A DNA stretch of 43,672 nucleotides from a virus. Below, piece after piece: positions 5,715 through 13,896 of the stretch. Location: positions 1 to 43,672 of IMG/VR virus record IMGVR_UViG_3300046005_001222; one strand, 5' to 3'. A program made the translations under genes and the position numbers. The notes beneath the pieces are model-generated. The model was not told the origin of the DNA and did no database searches. It saw nothing but the letters and a program-made list of their open reading frames with translations. Each line of letters begins with the position of its first letter. The first letter of the stretch is position 1.

Positions 5715-5933
5715 ATGCGCCCGCTCAATACCGCCGAGCAGATCCTCCGGGCCTTGGGTGTTTTCCAAGCATGCGGAATGATCAAACGTGTTCGTTACGC
5801 CACGCCTGAGCGCCAGGTGATGGGCCGCAATGGGACCAAGCGCGCCGGAGCCTACGGCAAGGGCCTGCGCAACTGGATCACCCGCACGCAAGCAGCGAAG
5901 CAGGCCAACCGCCTGGCACAGCGTCATGTCTGA
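5715..5933 (+). CDS. 72-residue basic protein, unknown
   Basis: ATG 5715 follows the previous stop by two bases and the gene overlaps the nuclease gene by eight bases. The product is very basic (RVRYATPERQVMGRNGTKRA..., ending QAAKQANRLAQRHV), so nucleic acid binding is likely. It may assist the adjacent DUF2800-like nuclease or DUF2815-like protein. No family is recognised. Confidence 0.55.
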   Translation: MRPLNTAEQILRALGVFQACGMIKRVRYATPERQVMGRNGTKRAGAYGKGLRNWITRTQAAKQANRLAQRHV

Positions 5934-7188
5934 AGCCGCCCACTCCCTGTGGTCTGCCTCGAAGTTCGAGAGCCTGATGCTTTGCCCCGGCAAGATCGTG
6001 CTCGAGGACGGCAAGCCCAACAGCACCAGCAAGTACGCTGCTGAAGGTACTGCTGCACACCAGGTGCTGACCTGGGCGCTGCAGGAAGAGCGCCCAGCCA
6101 GCGCTTACATCGGCCGCGTGATCGAGGCCGACGGGTTCACCTTCGAGGTGGACGACGACATGGCCCGCCACGTCCAGGTCTGCGTGGATTACACCGCGGA
6201 TCTCAAGGGCGACGAGGGCATCGTGTTCGCCGACATCCGCGTGAACTACGCCCAGTACCTGGACACACCAGAGCTCGAAGCCTGGGGCACCGCCGACGTG
6301 ATCATCGCCCGGGGCACCGAGCTGATCGTGATCGACTTCAAGTACGGCATGGGTGTCGAGGTCTCGGCCGAGAAGAACCCGCAGATGTCGCTGTACGGCC
6401 TGGGCGCGCTCCAGCAGTTCCACGGCGTGGTCGCTGACTTCGATCGCGTGCGCATGGCCATCAGCCAGCCCCGCATCAAGACGGCGCCCAGCGAGTACGA
6501 CATCACTGTCGAAGAGCTCGAGGCCTGGGGCCGTGGCGCTGCGCGCAGTGCTGTGAACAGCTGCAAGCTCGCGCAACTGAGTGTCGGCCATGGCGAGTTC
6601 GACGCGACCTTCCTGCGCCCGTCAGAAAAGAGCTGCAAGTTCTGCAAGGCCAAGGCCACCTGCCCTGCCCTGCGCGCCGAGGTGGCCCAGGTCGTGTTCG
6701 ACGTGAGCCCTGCTGACGCCACCGAGTTCGCCGACGCTGGCGAGCCTGTCGACATCCCTAAGCTGGAAGATGACGAGCTCGCCGCCTGCCTGGACAAAGC
6801 CGACCTGATCGAGGACTGGTGCAAGGCCGTGCGCGCCGAGGTCGAGCGCCGACTGCTGGCCGGTGCTCCGGTGCCTGGCTACAAGCTGGTGCAGGGCAAG
6901 CGCGGTGCACGCCAGTGGTCTGACGCGAAGGTCGCAGAGGAAACCCTCAAGAGCATGCGCGTCAAGCTCGAGGACATGTACGACTTCAAACTGATCAGCC
7001 CGACCAGTGCAGAGAAGCTGCACAAGGCCGAGGTCATTGGCCCGCGCCAGTGGCCCAAGGTCCAGGCGCTGTTCACCCAATCAGAGGGCAAGCCCCACGT
7101 GGCGCCCGCTACCGATTCACGCCCGGCCTTGGTGGTCACGCCGGTCGCTGATGATTTCACCGACGTGACCGCCGACGATCTCGCTTAA
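5926..7188 (+). CDS. DUF2800-like PD-(D/E)XK nuclease with Fe-S cysteines
   Basis: A 420-residue protein of the Cas4/AddB-like exonuclease type. ATG 5926 gives the typical start (SLWSASKFESLMLCPG). Visible are C20 and the E40-GTAAH box near the N-terminus, D124 in GTAD, the core motif DFKYG (D137, K139), and C237, C240 and C246. One N-terminal and three C-terminal cysteines are the arrangement that holds a 4Fe-4S cluster in Cas4/AddB nucleases. Upstream of a DUF2815-like protein and family A polymerase, it probably provides DNA end processing for recombination-linked phage replication. Confidence 0.85.
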   Translation: MSEAAHSLWSASKFESLMLCPGKIVLEDGKPNSTSKYAAEGTAAHQVLTWALQEERPASAYIGRVIEADGFTFEVDDDMARHVQVCVDYTADLKGDEGIVFADIRVNYAQYLDTPELEAWGTADVIIARGTELIVIDFKYGMGVEVSAEKNPQMSLYGLGALQQFHGVVADFDRVRMAISQPRIKTAPSEYDITVEELEAWGRGAARSAVNSCKLAQLSVGHGEFDATFLRPSEKSCKFCKAKATCPALRAEVAQVVFDVSPADATEFADAGEPVDIPKLEDDELAACLDKADLIEDWCKAVRAEVERRLLAGAPVPGYKLVQGKRGARQWSDAKVAEETLKSMRVKLEDMYDFKLISPTSAEKLHKAEVIGPRQWPKVQALFTQSEGKPHVAPATDSRPALVVTPVADDFTDVTADDLA

Positions 7189-7211
7189 TTTTTACAAAGG
7201 ACTTTTCACAC

Positions 7212-7787
7212 ATGGCTACTACTGCAAAACCTACCCCCGTCGGCCGCGTCATGCTCACCAACGTGCGCCTGTCGTTCCCCGGTCTGTTCAACGCCGAGGC
7301 CTTCAAGCCTGGTGATGACCCCAAGTTCAAGGCCACCTTCCTGGTGCCCAAGAATGACCCCCAGATCCAGGTCATCGAAGCCAAGCTGCTTGCTGCGCTC
7401 AAGGAGAAGTACCCCAGCAAGGCCGAGGCCATTCTCAAGCAAATCCGCGGCAACCCCAACAAGTGCTGCTGGCAGGACGGCGACACAAAATCTTACGATG
7501 GCTACGAGGGCATGATGGCCCTGTCGGCGAAGAGCTCGGCGCGCCCCACCGTGATCAATGCCGATCGCACGCCGCTGGTTGAGTCCGATGGCAAGCCCTA
7601 CGCCGGTTGCTACGTGAACGCCAGCGTCGACTTTTTCGCTTACGACAGCTCCGGCATCGGCGTGAGCGCATCGTTGCGCGGTGTCCAGTTCGTGCGCGAC
7701 GGTGACAGCTTCGCCGGTGGCCGCCCAGCTGATGCTGACGAGTTCGAGGAAGTCACCGAAGGCGCTGGCGCCGACGACTTCGCGTAA
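7212..7787 (+). CDS. DUF2815-like ssDNA-binding protein
   Basis: A 191-residue protein starting MATTAKPTPVGRVMLTNVRL and ending in an acidic tail (DADEFEEVTEGAGADDFA). The core (FSF/FPGLFNAEAFKPGD-type opening, FLVPKNDPQI, and YAGCYVNASVDFFAYD) fits DUF2815, a family found with DUF2800 and polymerase genes and regarded as phage single-strand DNA-binding protein. The acidic C-terminal tail is the usual partner-docking feature of such proteins. A 242-base noncoding gap separates it from the polymerase. Confidence 0.8.
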   Translation: MATTAKPTPVGRVMLTNVRLSFPGLFNAEAFKPGDDPKFKATFLVPKNDPQIQVIEAKLLAALKEKYPSKAEAILKQIRGNPNKCCWQDGDTKSYDGYEGMMALSAKSSARPTVINADRTPLVESDGKPYAGCYVNASVDFFAYDSSGIGVSASLRGVQFVRDGDSFAGGRPADADEFEEVTEGAGADDFA

Positions 7788-8029
7788 TCAAACCGCGGGG
7801 GCTTGCTCTTCCGCACTTTGACTCACCCACAAGGTAACAAGCTGAGAGATGGGAAACACCGTCCGCCCGCAATCTTGACACGGCGGAGTTTCTGACCAGG
7901 GCCGCGCAAGCCCGTAAGTAGACAGCGGTCATCTCTCGGAACGGGTGGTTTTTGTTGAGGGCGCCCAAGTATCTGGGCATGCGCAGTAAGTCCCTGCAAG
8001 CGCTCTCACCAAAAACAGAAAGCAACAAC
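7788..8029 (+). other. 242-nt structured noncoding region before polA
   Basis: No convincing gene occurs here, which is unusual in a genome where genes overlap by four bases. Long-range complementarities are seen: 7799-7806 with 7906-7913 (8 bp); 7844-7851 with 7930-7937 (8 bp) inside 7824-7828 with 7943-7947 (5 bp); hairpins 7863-7867 with 7882-7886 and 7963-7967 with 7974-7978. The first crosses the next two, so a pseudoknot is possible. Group I intron, hammerhead and TPP-riboswitch core motifs were looked for and not found. It could be a leader RNA, a small RNA or an intron remnant. Confidence 0.5.
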
Positions 8030-10168
8030 ATGCCCACACTCTGGTTCGACTGCGAAACCTTCAGCGAGTGCGACCTCAAGGCGCACGGCACCCACCGCTA
8101 CGCCGAGCACCTCAGCACCGAGATCACCGTGGCCCAGTGGGCGATCGGCGACGGCGAGCCCGAAGTCGCAGACATGACGACCTTCGACACTGACTGCCTG
8201 CCGGTGATCCTGCGCAAGATGCTCAACGACCCCACCGTCACCGTCATCGCACACAACAGTGCGTTCGACCGCACCCTGCTGCGCAACTGCTGGGGCGTCG
8301 ATGTACCCATCGAGCGCTGGCAGGACACGATGATCCAGGCCATGGCGCACGGCCTGCCGGGTGGCCTCGACAAGATCGGCCAGATCGTCGGGCTCGAGGC
8401 GGATCTCGCCAAGGACAAGCGCGGGCGCGAGCTCATCCAGCTCTTCTGCAAACCCCGCCCAAAAAATTCAACGCTAAGGAGAGCCACCCGTGAATCACAC
8501 CCAAAGGAATGGGCCGAGTTTTTGGAGTACAGCAGGCAAGACATCGTTGCGATGCGGGCCATCGGCACTCGTTTGCCTACCTGGAATTTCCGTGCTGGCC
8601 ACACTGAGCTGGACCTGTGGCATCTTGACCAGCGCATCAACGATCGGGGCGTTGCTGTTGATCTCGCTCTGGCAGATGCTGCTATCGATGCGGTTGCGAT
8701 CGAGCAGAAACGACTGAAGGCTGCAGTGCATGAGGCCACCGACGGCCTGGTGCACAACGCCAGCAAACGCGACCAGCTGCTGGCATTCATCTGCGCCGAG
8801 TACGGCGTCAACCTGCCCGACATGAAGGCCGACACGCTGCGCCGTCGCATCGAAGACCCTGACCTGCCCGAAGGCGTGAAGCTGCTGCTGTCGATTCGCC
8901 TCGAGGCTACCAAGACCAGCACCGCCAAGTACAAGGCCCTGGTCAACGCGACCAGTGCCGACGGCCGCCTGCGCAACACGCTGCAGTTTGCCGGCGCCCA
9001 GCGCACCGCCCGATGGGCTGGCCGAATCTTCCAGCCGCAGAATTTGCCGCGGCCTGACGTTGGCCACATGGCCGACCACTTCGGTGTGACGGTCAAGAAC
9101 CTGACCGACGAGCTCAAGGAAGAGTACGAGCACCAGGCGATCGAATCGCTCAAGGGTGGCTACCCAGACGTGGTGTTCACCGACGTGATGCAGCTCACCA
9201 CCAACGCGATCCGCGGCTGCATCGTGGCACCACCCGGCAAGAAGCTGGTGATCTCCGACCTGTCCAACATCGAGGGCCGCGGCCTTGCGTTCCTGGCCGG
9301 CGAGCGCTGGAAGCTCAAGGCCTTCGCAGAGTTCGACGCAGGCACCGGCGAGGACCTTTACAAAGTGGCCTATGGTCGCTCATTCAACATCGACCCGAAG
9401 GAAGCCACCGGGCAGAAGCGCCAGATCGGCAAGGTGATGGAGCTGGGCCTGGGCTACGAGGGTGGTGTCGCTGCGTTCCTGACGTTCGCCGCGGTCTACC
9501 AGATGGACCTCGAGGACCTGGCCAAGGCGGTGTACGCCACGGCCAGCAACGAGGCCATGGAGAACGCGCTGGGCATGTGGAAGTGGGCCAAGAGCAAGAA
9601 GCGCACGCTCGGCTTGCCTGAGAACATCTACGTGGCCTGCGAGATCCTGAAGCGCGCCTGGCGTGATGCACACCCACAGACCTGTGCGTTGTGGAAAGCC
9701 GCAGGCGACAGCGTGCGCGCTGCCATCGCAAACCCTGGCGAGACCTTCCCCATCGGCGACCACCTCAAGGCCCGGCGCGATGGTGCCTGGCTGCGCATCC
9801 GCCTGCCCAGTGGTCGCTACCTCTGCTACATCAACCCCAAGGTCGATGACGATGGCCAGATCACGTACTTCGGCGTCAACCAGTACACCCGCCAATGGGG
9901 TGCGATCAAAACGTATGGCGGCAAGCTCATCGAGAACTGCACCCAGGCCTTCGCCCGCGACATCTTGGCGTCAAGCATGCCGGGCATTGAGTTGCTCGGG
10001 TATCAGATTGTTTTATCCGTGCACGACGAGCTGCTGACCGAGACCCCTGACACCGACGAGTTCAGCGTCGAGCAGTTAAGCGCGTTGATGTCTGAGGCTC
10101 CGCACTGGGCAAAGGGCATCCCGCTGGCAGCTGCTGGCTTTGAGACCTATCGATACAGAAAGGATTGA
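8030..10168 (+). CDS. family A DNA polymerase with 3'-5' exonuclease
   Basis: A 712-residue replicative polymerase. I start it at ATG 8030 (MPTLWFDCETFSECDLKAHG), because the DxE exonuclease motif (D7, E9) then lies at the usual N-terminal position; the open frame extends upstream but into the structured leader. Polymerase motif A is VISDLSNIEGR (D about 409), motif B the RQIGKVMELGLGYEGG region, and motif C VLSVHDELL (H665, D666, E667). It belongs to the phage cassette DUF2800-DUF2815-polymerase-VRR-NUC-SNF2. Its ribosome binding site is weak (CAGAAAG), in keeping with control by the leader. Confidence 0.92.
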   Translation: MPTLWFDCETFSECDLKAHGTHRYAEHLSTEITVAQWAIGDGEPEVADMTTFDTDCLPVILRKMLNDPTVTVIAHNSAFDRTLLRNCWGVDVPIERWQDTMIQAMAHGLPGGLDKIGQIVGLEADLAKDKRGRELIQLFCKPRPKNSTLRRATRESHPKEWAEFLEYSRQDIVAMRAIGTRLPTWNFRAGHTELDLWHLDQRINDRGVAVDLALADAAIDAVAIEQKRLKAAVHEATDGLVHNASKRDQLLAFICAEYGVNLPDMKADTLRRRIEDPDLPEGVKLLLSIRLEATKTSTAKYKALVNATSADGRLRNTLQFAGAQRTARWAGRIFQPQNLPRPDVGHMADHFGVTVKNLTDELKEEYEHQAIESLKGGYPDVVFTDVMQLTTNAIRGCIVAPPGKKLVISDLSNIEGRGLAFLAGERWKLKAFAEFDAGTGEDLYKVAYGRSFNIDPKEATGQKRQIGKVMELGLGYEGGVAAFLTFAAVYQMDLEDLAKAVYATASNEAMENALGMWKWAKSKKRTLGLPENIYVACEILKRAWRDAHPQTCALWKAAGDSVRAAIANPGETFPIGDHLKARRDGAWLRIRLPSGRYLCYINPKVDDDGQITYFGVNQYTRQWGAIKTYGGKLIENCTQAFARDILASSMPGIELLGYQIVLSVHDELLTETPDTDEFSVEQLSALMSEAPHWAKGIPLAAAGFETYRYRKD

Positions 10169-10170
10169 TC

Positions 10171-10392
10171 ATGGGCGACATCGTTGACTGGATGTTTCAG
10201 AGCGGCATGCTAGATGCGCCTGACGCTGACGAGGAGCGGGTAAGTCGCCCCCGCTGTAAGTTCTGCAACAAAGGACCGTTTGACTGGCATCACACCGGCG
10301 TGCGCTGGGTGCTGCTTGACGACGACGGCAAGATCCACCACTGCAGCAAAGCCGCGCCAGCGAGCGCCGACGAGTTCGAGGACCTGTCTTAG
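10171..10392 (+). CDS. 73-residue zinc-binding protein, unknown
   Basis: ATG 10171, with AAAGGA seven bases upstream inside the end of polA. Contains CKFC (C29, C32), WHH (H40, H41) and IHHC (H57, C58), which could form a single zinc site. The C-terminus is acidic (ADEFEDLS), like that of the DUF2815-like protein and part of the primase, a possible shared docking peptide. It lies directly after the polymerase and may be a replication accessory factor. Confidence 0.65.
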   Translation: MGDIVDWMFQSGMLDAPDADEERVSRPRCKFCNKGPFDWHHTGVRWVLLDDDGKIHHCSKAAPASADEFEDLS

Positions 10393-10401
10393 GGTTTCCC
10401 C

Positions 10402-10431
10402 TAACAGAGGACGTTTAGCATCTGCTACAAT
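10402..10431 (+). promoter_or_regulatory. third early promoter with operator
   Basis: TACAAT (10426-10431), with TGC before it, forms an extended -10 box overlapped by the operator TTTAGCATCTGCTACA (10414-10429). The -35 candidate TAACAG is poor. A short TTAGGG/CCCTAA hairpin (10389-10404) precedes it. It drives the gene at 10463, which has the ribosome binding site AAGAGGAAA. Confidence 0.6.
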
Positions 10432-10462
10432 TTAGTTATCGCCAACCAACTGAAAGAGGAAA

Positions 10463-10981
10463 ATGAAACTGACCAACTACATCCGCGACGCCTATGTCAC
10501 TTCCGTAATGAACGACGTGCCGCAAAAGGACTTTAGCGAGGAAGCGAAAAAGGTATTCACCAAGGCATACCTTGAAGCGTTGCCTAAGGAAATCCAGACG
10601 GCCTGGGCGCTGCCGGCGTGCCAGGGGTTCATCAATACTAGATACGCCAATGCGTGCGGCCAGTCGTTCAACCTGCCGGCTGACGGGCGTTCATGGGGTG
10701 GCATCAAGACGCCCGAGAAAGCCAAGGCCAAAGTGGATGCGCTGCAGGAGCAGCACAACGCCCAGGAAAAGCACCGCGACGCCCTGCGCGCCAAGGTCAA
10801 GGGCGCGGCCTATGCCTGCAACACCACCAAGCAACTGCGCGAGCTGCTTCCAGAGTTCGACAAGTACCTGCCAGCGGAGGAAGAAAAGACCCTGCGCACG
10901 CTGCCGGTGGTGCAGAACATCGTGGCTGATTTTGTGAAAGCCGGATGGCCCGCTGGCGCCAAGAAAGGCGGCGCAAAATGA
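10463..10981 (+). CDS. Nmad5-like putative nucleotide-modification protein
   Basis: A 172-residue protein whose N-terminus (MKLTNYIRDAYVTSVMNDVP) and general layout resemble the phage family called Nmad5, proposed to take part in DNA base modification. The middle is a charged helical stretch (about 85-120) and the end is LPVVQNIVADFVKAGWPAGA. The modification role is a family-level prediction only; no catalytic residues can be pointed out here and no other base-modification gene is seen in the window. It has its own repressor-controlled promoter. Confidence 0.6.
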   Translation: MKLTNYIRDAYVTSVMNDVPQKDFSEEAKKVFTKAYLEALPKEIQTAWALPACQGFINTRYANACGQSFNLPADGRSWGGIKTPEKAKAKVDALQEQHNAQEKHRDALRAKVKGAAYACNTTKQLRELLPEFDKYLPAEEEKTLRTLPVVQNIVADFVKAGWPAGAKKGGAK

Positions 10982-11148
10982 ACACACGCAAATACCCCCG
11001 CACCATGCAAGAGGCCTTCGGCCCTTACACCAGCCACCGCATAGATGACGTCGAGCGCCCGTTCGATCACCAGGACGCCATCGTCATGGTCGCGTGCGCC
11101 ATCGCCGTTGCCCTGCTTGCCTTGATGGCGATCGGAGGTGTGCTGTGA
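10978..11148 (+). CDS. 56-residue C-tail-anchored membrane protein
   Basis: ATG 10978 overlaps the previous stop (ATGA). A polar N-terminus (MNTRKYPRTMQEAFGPYTSH...) is followed by one membrane helix at about 36-55 (IVMVACAIAVALLALMAIGG). The next gene starts in a GTGA overlap. Single-pass microproteins occur repeatedly in this phage. No family is recognised. Confidence 0.65.
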   Translation: MNTRKYPRTMQEAFGPYTSHRIDDVERPFDHQDAIVMVACAIAVALLALMAIGGVL

Positions 11149-11288
11149 GCTGCAACCACGACTGCAAACAGGGTCGGCGCTGCAAGTGCGGCGACGACGA
11201 TTACGCGTGGCTCACGCCCCTGCTCTGGGCGATAGCCATGGTGTACGCAGCCTCGGCCATCGGCTACCTGTGGGGAGGTTGGAGATGA
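11145..11288 (+). CDS. 47-residue Cys-rich membrane microprotein
   Basis: Starts with GTG 11145 overlapping the preceding TGA (GTGA). The N-terminus MSCNHDCKQGRRCKCGDDD has four cysteines and a histidine within 15 residues, a likely metal site, and residues about 23-42 (WLTPLLWAIAMVYAASAIGY) form a membrane helix. Coupling to the previous membrane protein suggests a pair. Function unknown. Confidence 0.55.
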   Translation: MSCNHDCKQGRRCKCGDDDYAWLTPLLWAIAMVYAASAIGYLWGGWR

Positions 11289-11707
11289 CCAAGAAAAACG
11301 CCAGAAAGATAATGCTCTGGAAGGCCATTGAGCGTTACCGCACAGCAGGTGGACGTGAAGAGCACCATGCCTACAAGGAAGCATTGGCTAACTACATTGA
11401 CGACATGCTTGATATGTCCGAAATGGACGAAGTTGCCCACCGGTTTGCCCACCCCCTAGCACTTGAGCTTGAGTGCGTACTGGCTGACCGCAATGTTAGC
11501 TGGGACAGGGCCATGAACCTGATCGGTGAGTACCGCAGTGCAATGAATGAAGTACATGAGCAACACAGCCCGACCTTTATGGGGGAGCCTATCTATACAG
11601 GCCGCGCAGTGACCACAACGATTACAGACCCCGCCGAGATCCGCCGGGTGTTCGAGCTCGACGACGCCGAGATGCCACCGCCTGAATCCGGGTTCATGAA
11701 GATATGA
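11285..11707 (+). CDS. 140-residue protein of more AT-rich composition, unknown
   Basis: ATG 11285 overlaps the previous stop; GGAGGTTGGAG gives a good ribosome binding site. The protein is helical in character (IMLWKAIERYRTAGGREEHH..., DDMLDMSEMDEVAHRF) with a C-terminal segment TTTITDPAEIRRVFELDDAE. Its first 90 codons use visibly more A/T-ending codons than neighbours, suggesting recent acquisition. No family is recognised. Confidence 0.6.
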   Translation: MTKKNARKIMLWKAIERYRTAGGREEHHAYKEALANYIDDMLDMSEMDEVAHRFAHPLALELECVLADRNVSWDRAMNLIGEYRSAMNEVHEQHSPTFMGEPIYTGRAVTTTITDPAEIRRVFELDDAEMPPPESGFMKI

Positions 11708-11874
11708 AGTGCCCCCAGTGCAAGGCCTGGACCTTCGTGCTCGAGACCCGAGTCCGCGCGAAAGATGACACCACCCGCCGGCGCTACGAGTGCGCCAATG
11801 GACATCGATTTACAACTGAAGAAAGACCCGTATGCGTGAATCAACAATCGAAGACCACCTCGTCAAGCGTGTGA
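11704..11874 (+). CDS. 56-residue NrdR-like zinc-ribbon protein
   Basis: ATG 11704 overlaps the previous stop (ATGA). MKCPQC at the start, then RRRYECANGHRFTTEE, reproduces the zinc-ribbon pattern of NrdR (CPxC ... RRRxxC ... RFTTxE), though the fourth metal ligand would be the H35 of NGHRF rather than a cysteine. It lacks the ATP-cone of NrdR. The last 43 bases overlap the VRR-NUC gene in another frame. A small transcription factor is possible. Confidence 0.6.
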   Translation: MKCPQCKAWTFVLETRVRAKDDTTRRRYECANGHRFTTEERPVCVNQQSKTTSSSV

Positions 11875-12119
11875 AGGAGCTCGGCGGCGAGGTGCGCAAG
11901 GTCCAGTGGCTGGGCCGCAAGGGTGCGCCAGACCGCCTGGTGATGCTGCCGTGGAACCAACTGTTTAAGCCACACAAGAGCACTGTGTGGGTTGAGCTCA
12001 AAGCCCCCGGAGAAAAGGCCAAGCCCCACCAGGCGCGCGAGCACGAGCGCATGCGCGCAATGGGCCAGTGGGTTGTAGTTATCGACAGCATCGACGGCGT
12101 CGAGGAGTTGCTGCGATGA
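11832..12119 (+). CDS. VRR-NUC domain nuclease
   Basis: A 95-residue stand-alone VRR-NUC protein, the PD-(D/E)XK fold found in FAN1 and in phage replication cassettes, where it is thought to cut branched or structured DNA. Visible motifs are E7 in the first helix (STIEDHLVKRVKELGG), GAPD (P33, D34), and VELK (E55, K57). It overlaps the zinc-ribbon gene upstream by 43 bases and the next gene by four. Its neighbour, a SNF2-type helicase two genes on, is its usual companion. Confidence 0.85.
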   Translation: MRESTIEDHLVKRVKELGGEVRKVQWLGRKGAPDRLVMLPWNQLFKPHKSTVWVELKAPGEKAKPHQAREHERMRAMGQWVVVIDSIDGVEELLR

Positions 12120-12487
12120 GCACCACCCCCATCACCCGCCCCGTGCCGCCCAGGCTCAAGGGCCGCAAGATCATCAAGGTCGGCGCGCTGACCTACGCGC
12201 AGCTCATCAAGTACATGCTCGAGGGCATCCACAGCTGCCAGGAACTGGCCGAGCTCACGGGCCTGCACTACATGACGGTGCTGGACTACACCCGCGAACT
12301 GCACAGGGCCGGCGCTGCGCACATCAGCGCCTGGGAGAAAGACGCCCGGGGCCGCGACGTCATCAAGATCTACAGCCTCGGACCTGGCAAGGACAAGAAG
12401 CGTGAGCGCATGACGCCGGCCCAGCGCCAGGCCAAGGCCCGGTCCAAGCGCCAGCACATCGACATGATGCACAGGATGGCTGCATGA
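12116..12487 (+). CDS. 123-residue winged-helix-like DNA-binding protein
   Basis: ATG 12116 overlaps the previous stop. The centre, LTYAQLIKYMLEGIHSCQEL followed by AELTGLHYMTVLDYTRELHR, fits a winged helix-turn-helix, followed by a beta-hairpin 'wing' (AAHISAWEKDARGRDVIKIY). The tail is very basic (GKDKKRERMTPAQRQAKARS...). It lies between the VRR-NUC and helicase genes and may be a regulator or a loader for the replication cassette. Confidence 0.65.
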   Translation: MSTTPITRPVPPRLKGRKIIKVGALTYAQLIKYMLEGIHSCQELAELTGLHYMTVLDYTRELHRAGAAHISAWEKDARGRDVIKIYSLGPGKDKKRERMTPAQRQAKARSKRQHIDMMHRMAA

Positions 12488-13896
12488 CCCTGCGTGAATA
12501 CACCCCCAGGCCATTCGCCAAACTGGTGATGGACCACTACAACAACGTGCCCCGCTGCGCCTTCTGGGGGAAGCCGGGGGTCGGCAAGACCATACTTACC
12601 CTCACCCACCTGGACATCCTGCACCGGGTGTGGGGCGAGAGCGCGCCGACCCTGGTGCTGGCGCCGCTGCGCGTGGCGCGTGACACCTGGGCCACGGAGG
12701 CCAGCAAGTGGCAGCACCTGCGCGGCCTCGAGGTGGTGCCTATCGTGGGCGACGCTGACCAGCGCAAGGCGGCGCTGCGCAAGGACGCGCCCGTCTACAC
12801 CACGAACTACGAGACCCTGCCCTGGCTGATTGACACGCTGGGCGACCGCTGGCCATTCGCCACTGTGGTGGCCGACGAGGCCGTGCGCTTAAAGGGTTTC
12901 CGCCTGAAGCAAGGCACCCAGCGCGCCCAGGCTCTGGGCAGCATGGCGCACACCAAGGTCAAGCGTTTCATCCAGCTCACCGGCACGCCCGCATCCAACG
13001 GCCTGAAGGATCTGTGGGGTCAGATGTGGTTCCTCGATGCAGGCCAGCGCCTCGGGCGCACCTACTCCGCGTTCGAGAACCGGTGGTTCGCATACAAGCG
13101 CGTGATCGATGCGATCAGCAAGAAGCCCGGCATCGTGCCGGTGATCCTGCCCAACGCGCACGAGGAGATCCACGCACGCCTGGCGGATCTGTGCCTGACG
13201 CTGGACCCCAAGGATTGGTTCGACTTGAAGGACCCGATCGTCAACGTGATCGAGGTCGAGATGCCGAAGTCGGCGCGCGTCAAGTACCGCGAGATGGAGC
13301 GCGAGCTCTTCACGATGATCGGCGACCGGGAGGTTGAGGTCTTCAACGCGGCCGCGCTTTCCAACAAGTGCCTGCAGATGGCCAACGGCGCCGCCTACCT
13401 GGACCCTGAGCGCTACGGCGCAGGCGCCTGGGTGGAGATGCACCGGGAGAAACTCGACGCGCTCCAGGAGCTCATGGACGCCACCGGCGATGATCCGCTG
13501 CTGGTGTCGTATGAGTTCAAGTCCGACCGGGACCGGATAATGCGCGAGTGGCCCGACGCCCTGGACCTGGCCAAGGAAGACGACCTGGCCCAGGCCAAGG
13601 CGGGCAAGGGCAAGCTGTGGGTCGGCCATCCGGCCAGCATCGGCGAAGGCATCGACGGACTGCAGGAGCACTGCAACACCGTGGTGTTCTTCGGCCAGAC
13701 CTGGAGGCTCGACCTCCACGACCAGATCATCGAGCGCGTGGGCCCCATGCGTCAGATGCAGGCGGGCAAAGACCGCAATGTCTTTGTCCATTACATCGTC
13801 GCCCGCGGAACCGTCGACCAGGTGGTCGTCGCCCGACGTGACGGCAAACGATCGGTGCAGGACGCGCTGATGGACTACATGAAAGGCAAGCAATGA
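12484..13896 (+). CDS. SNF2-type (SF2) helicase
   Basis: A 470-residue helicase with Walker A GKPGVGKT (29-36), motif Ia-type TLVLAPLRVA, the DEAV box (131-134), and motif III LTGTPASNGLKDLWGQ. The C-terminal RecA domain shows VSYEFKSDRDRI, GEGIDGLQ and a motif VI variant, QIIERVGPMRQ, in place of the common QxxxRxxRxGQ form. It is the phage SNF2/DEXD helicase usually found with VRR-NUC and family A polymerases. It starts in an ATGA overlap with the gene before and ends in one with the next. Confidence 0.88.
   Translation: MTLREYTPRPFAKLVMDHYNNVPRCAFWGKPGVGKTILTLTHLDILHRVWGESAPTLVLAPLRVARDTWATEASKWQHLRGLEVVPIVGDADQRKAALRKDAPVYTTNYETLPWLIDTLGDRWPFATVVADEAVRLKGFRLKQGTQRAQALGSMAHTKVKRFIQLTGTPASNGLKDLWGQMWFLDAGQRLGRTYSAFENRWFAYKRVIDAISKKPGIVPVILPNAHEEIHARLADLCLTLDPKDWFDLKDPIVNVIEVEMPKSARVKYREMERELFTMIGDREVEVFNAAALSNKCLQMANGAAYLDPERYGAGAWVEMHREKLDALQELMDATGDDPLLVSYEFKSDRDRIMREWPDALDLAKEDDLAQAKAGKGKLWVGHPASIGEGIDGLQEHCNTVVFFGQTWRLDLHDQIIERVGPMRQMQAGKDRNVFVHYIVARGTVDQVVVARRDGKRSVQDALMDYMKGKQ

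Noticed and set aside
7788-8029. Group I intron, hammerhead ribozyme or TPP riboswitch
   Set aside because: Core sequences of each were looked for and did not match; the short CTGAGAG segment only superficially resembles them.
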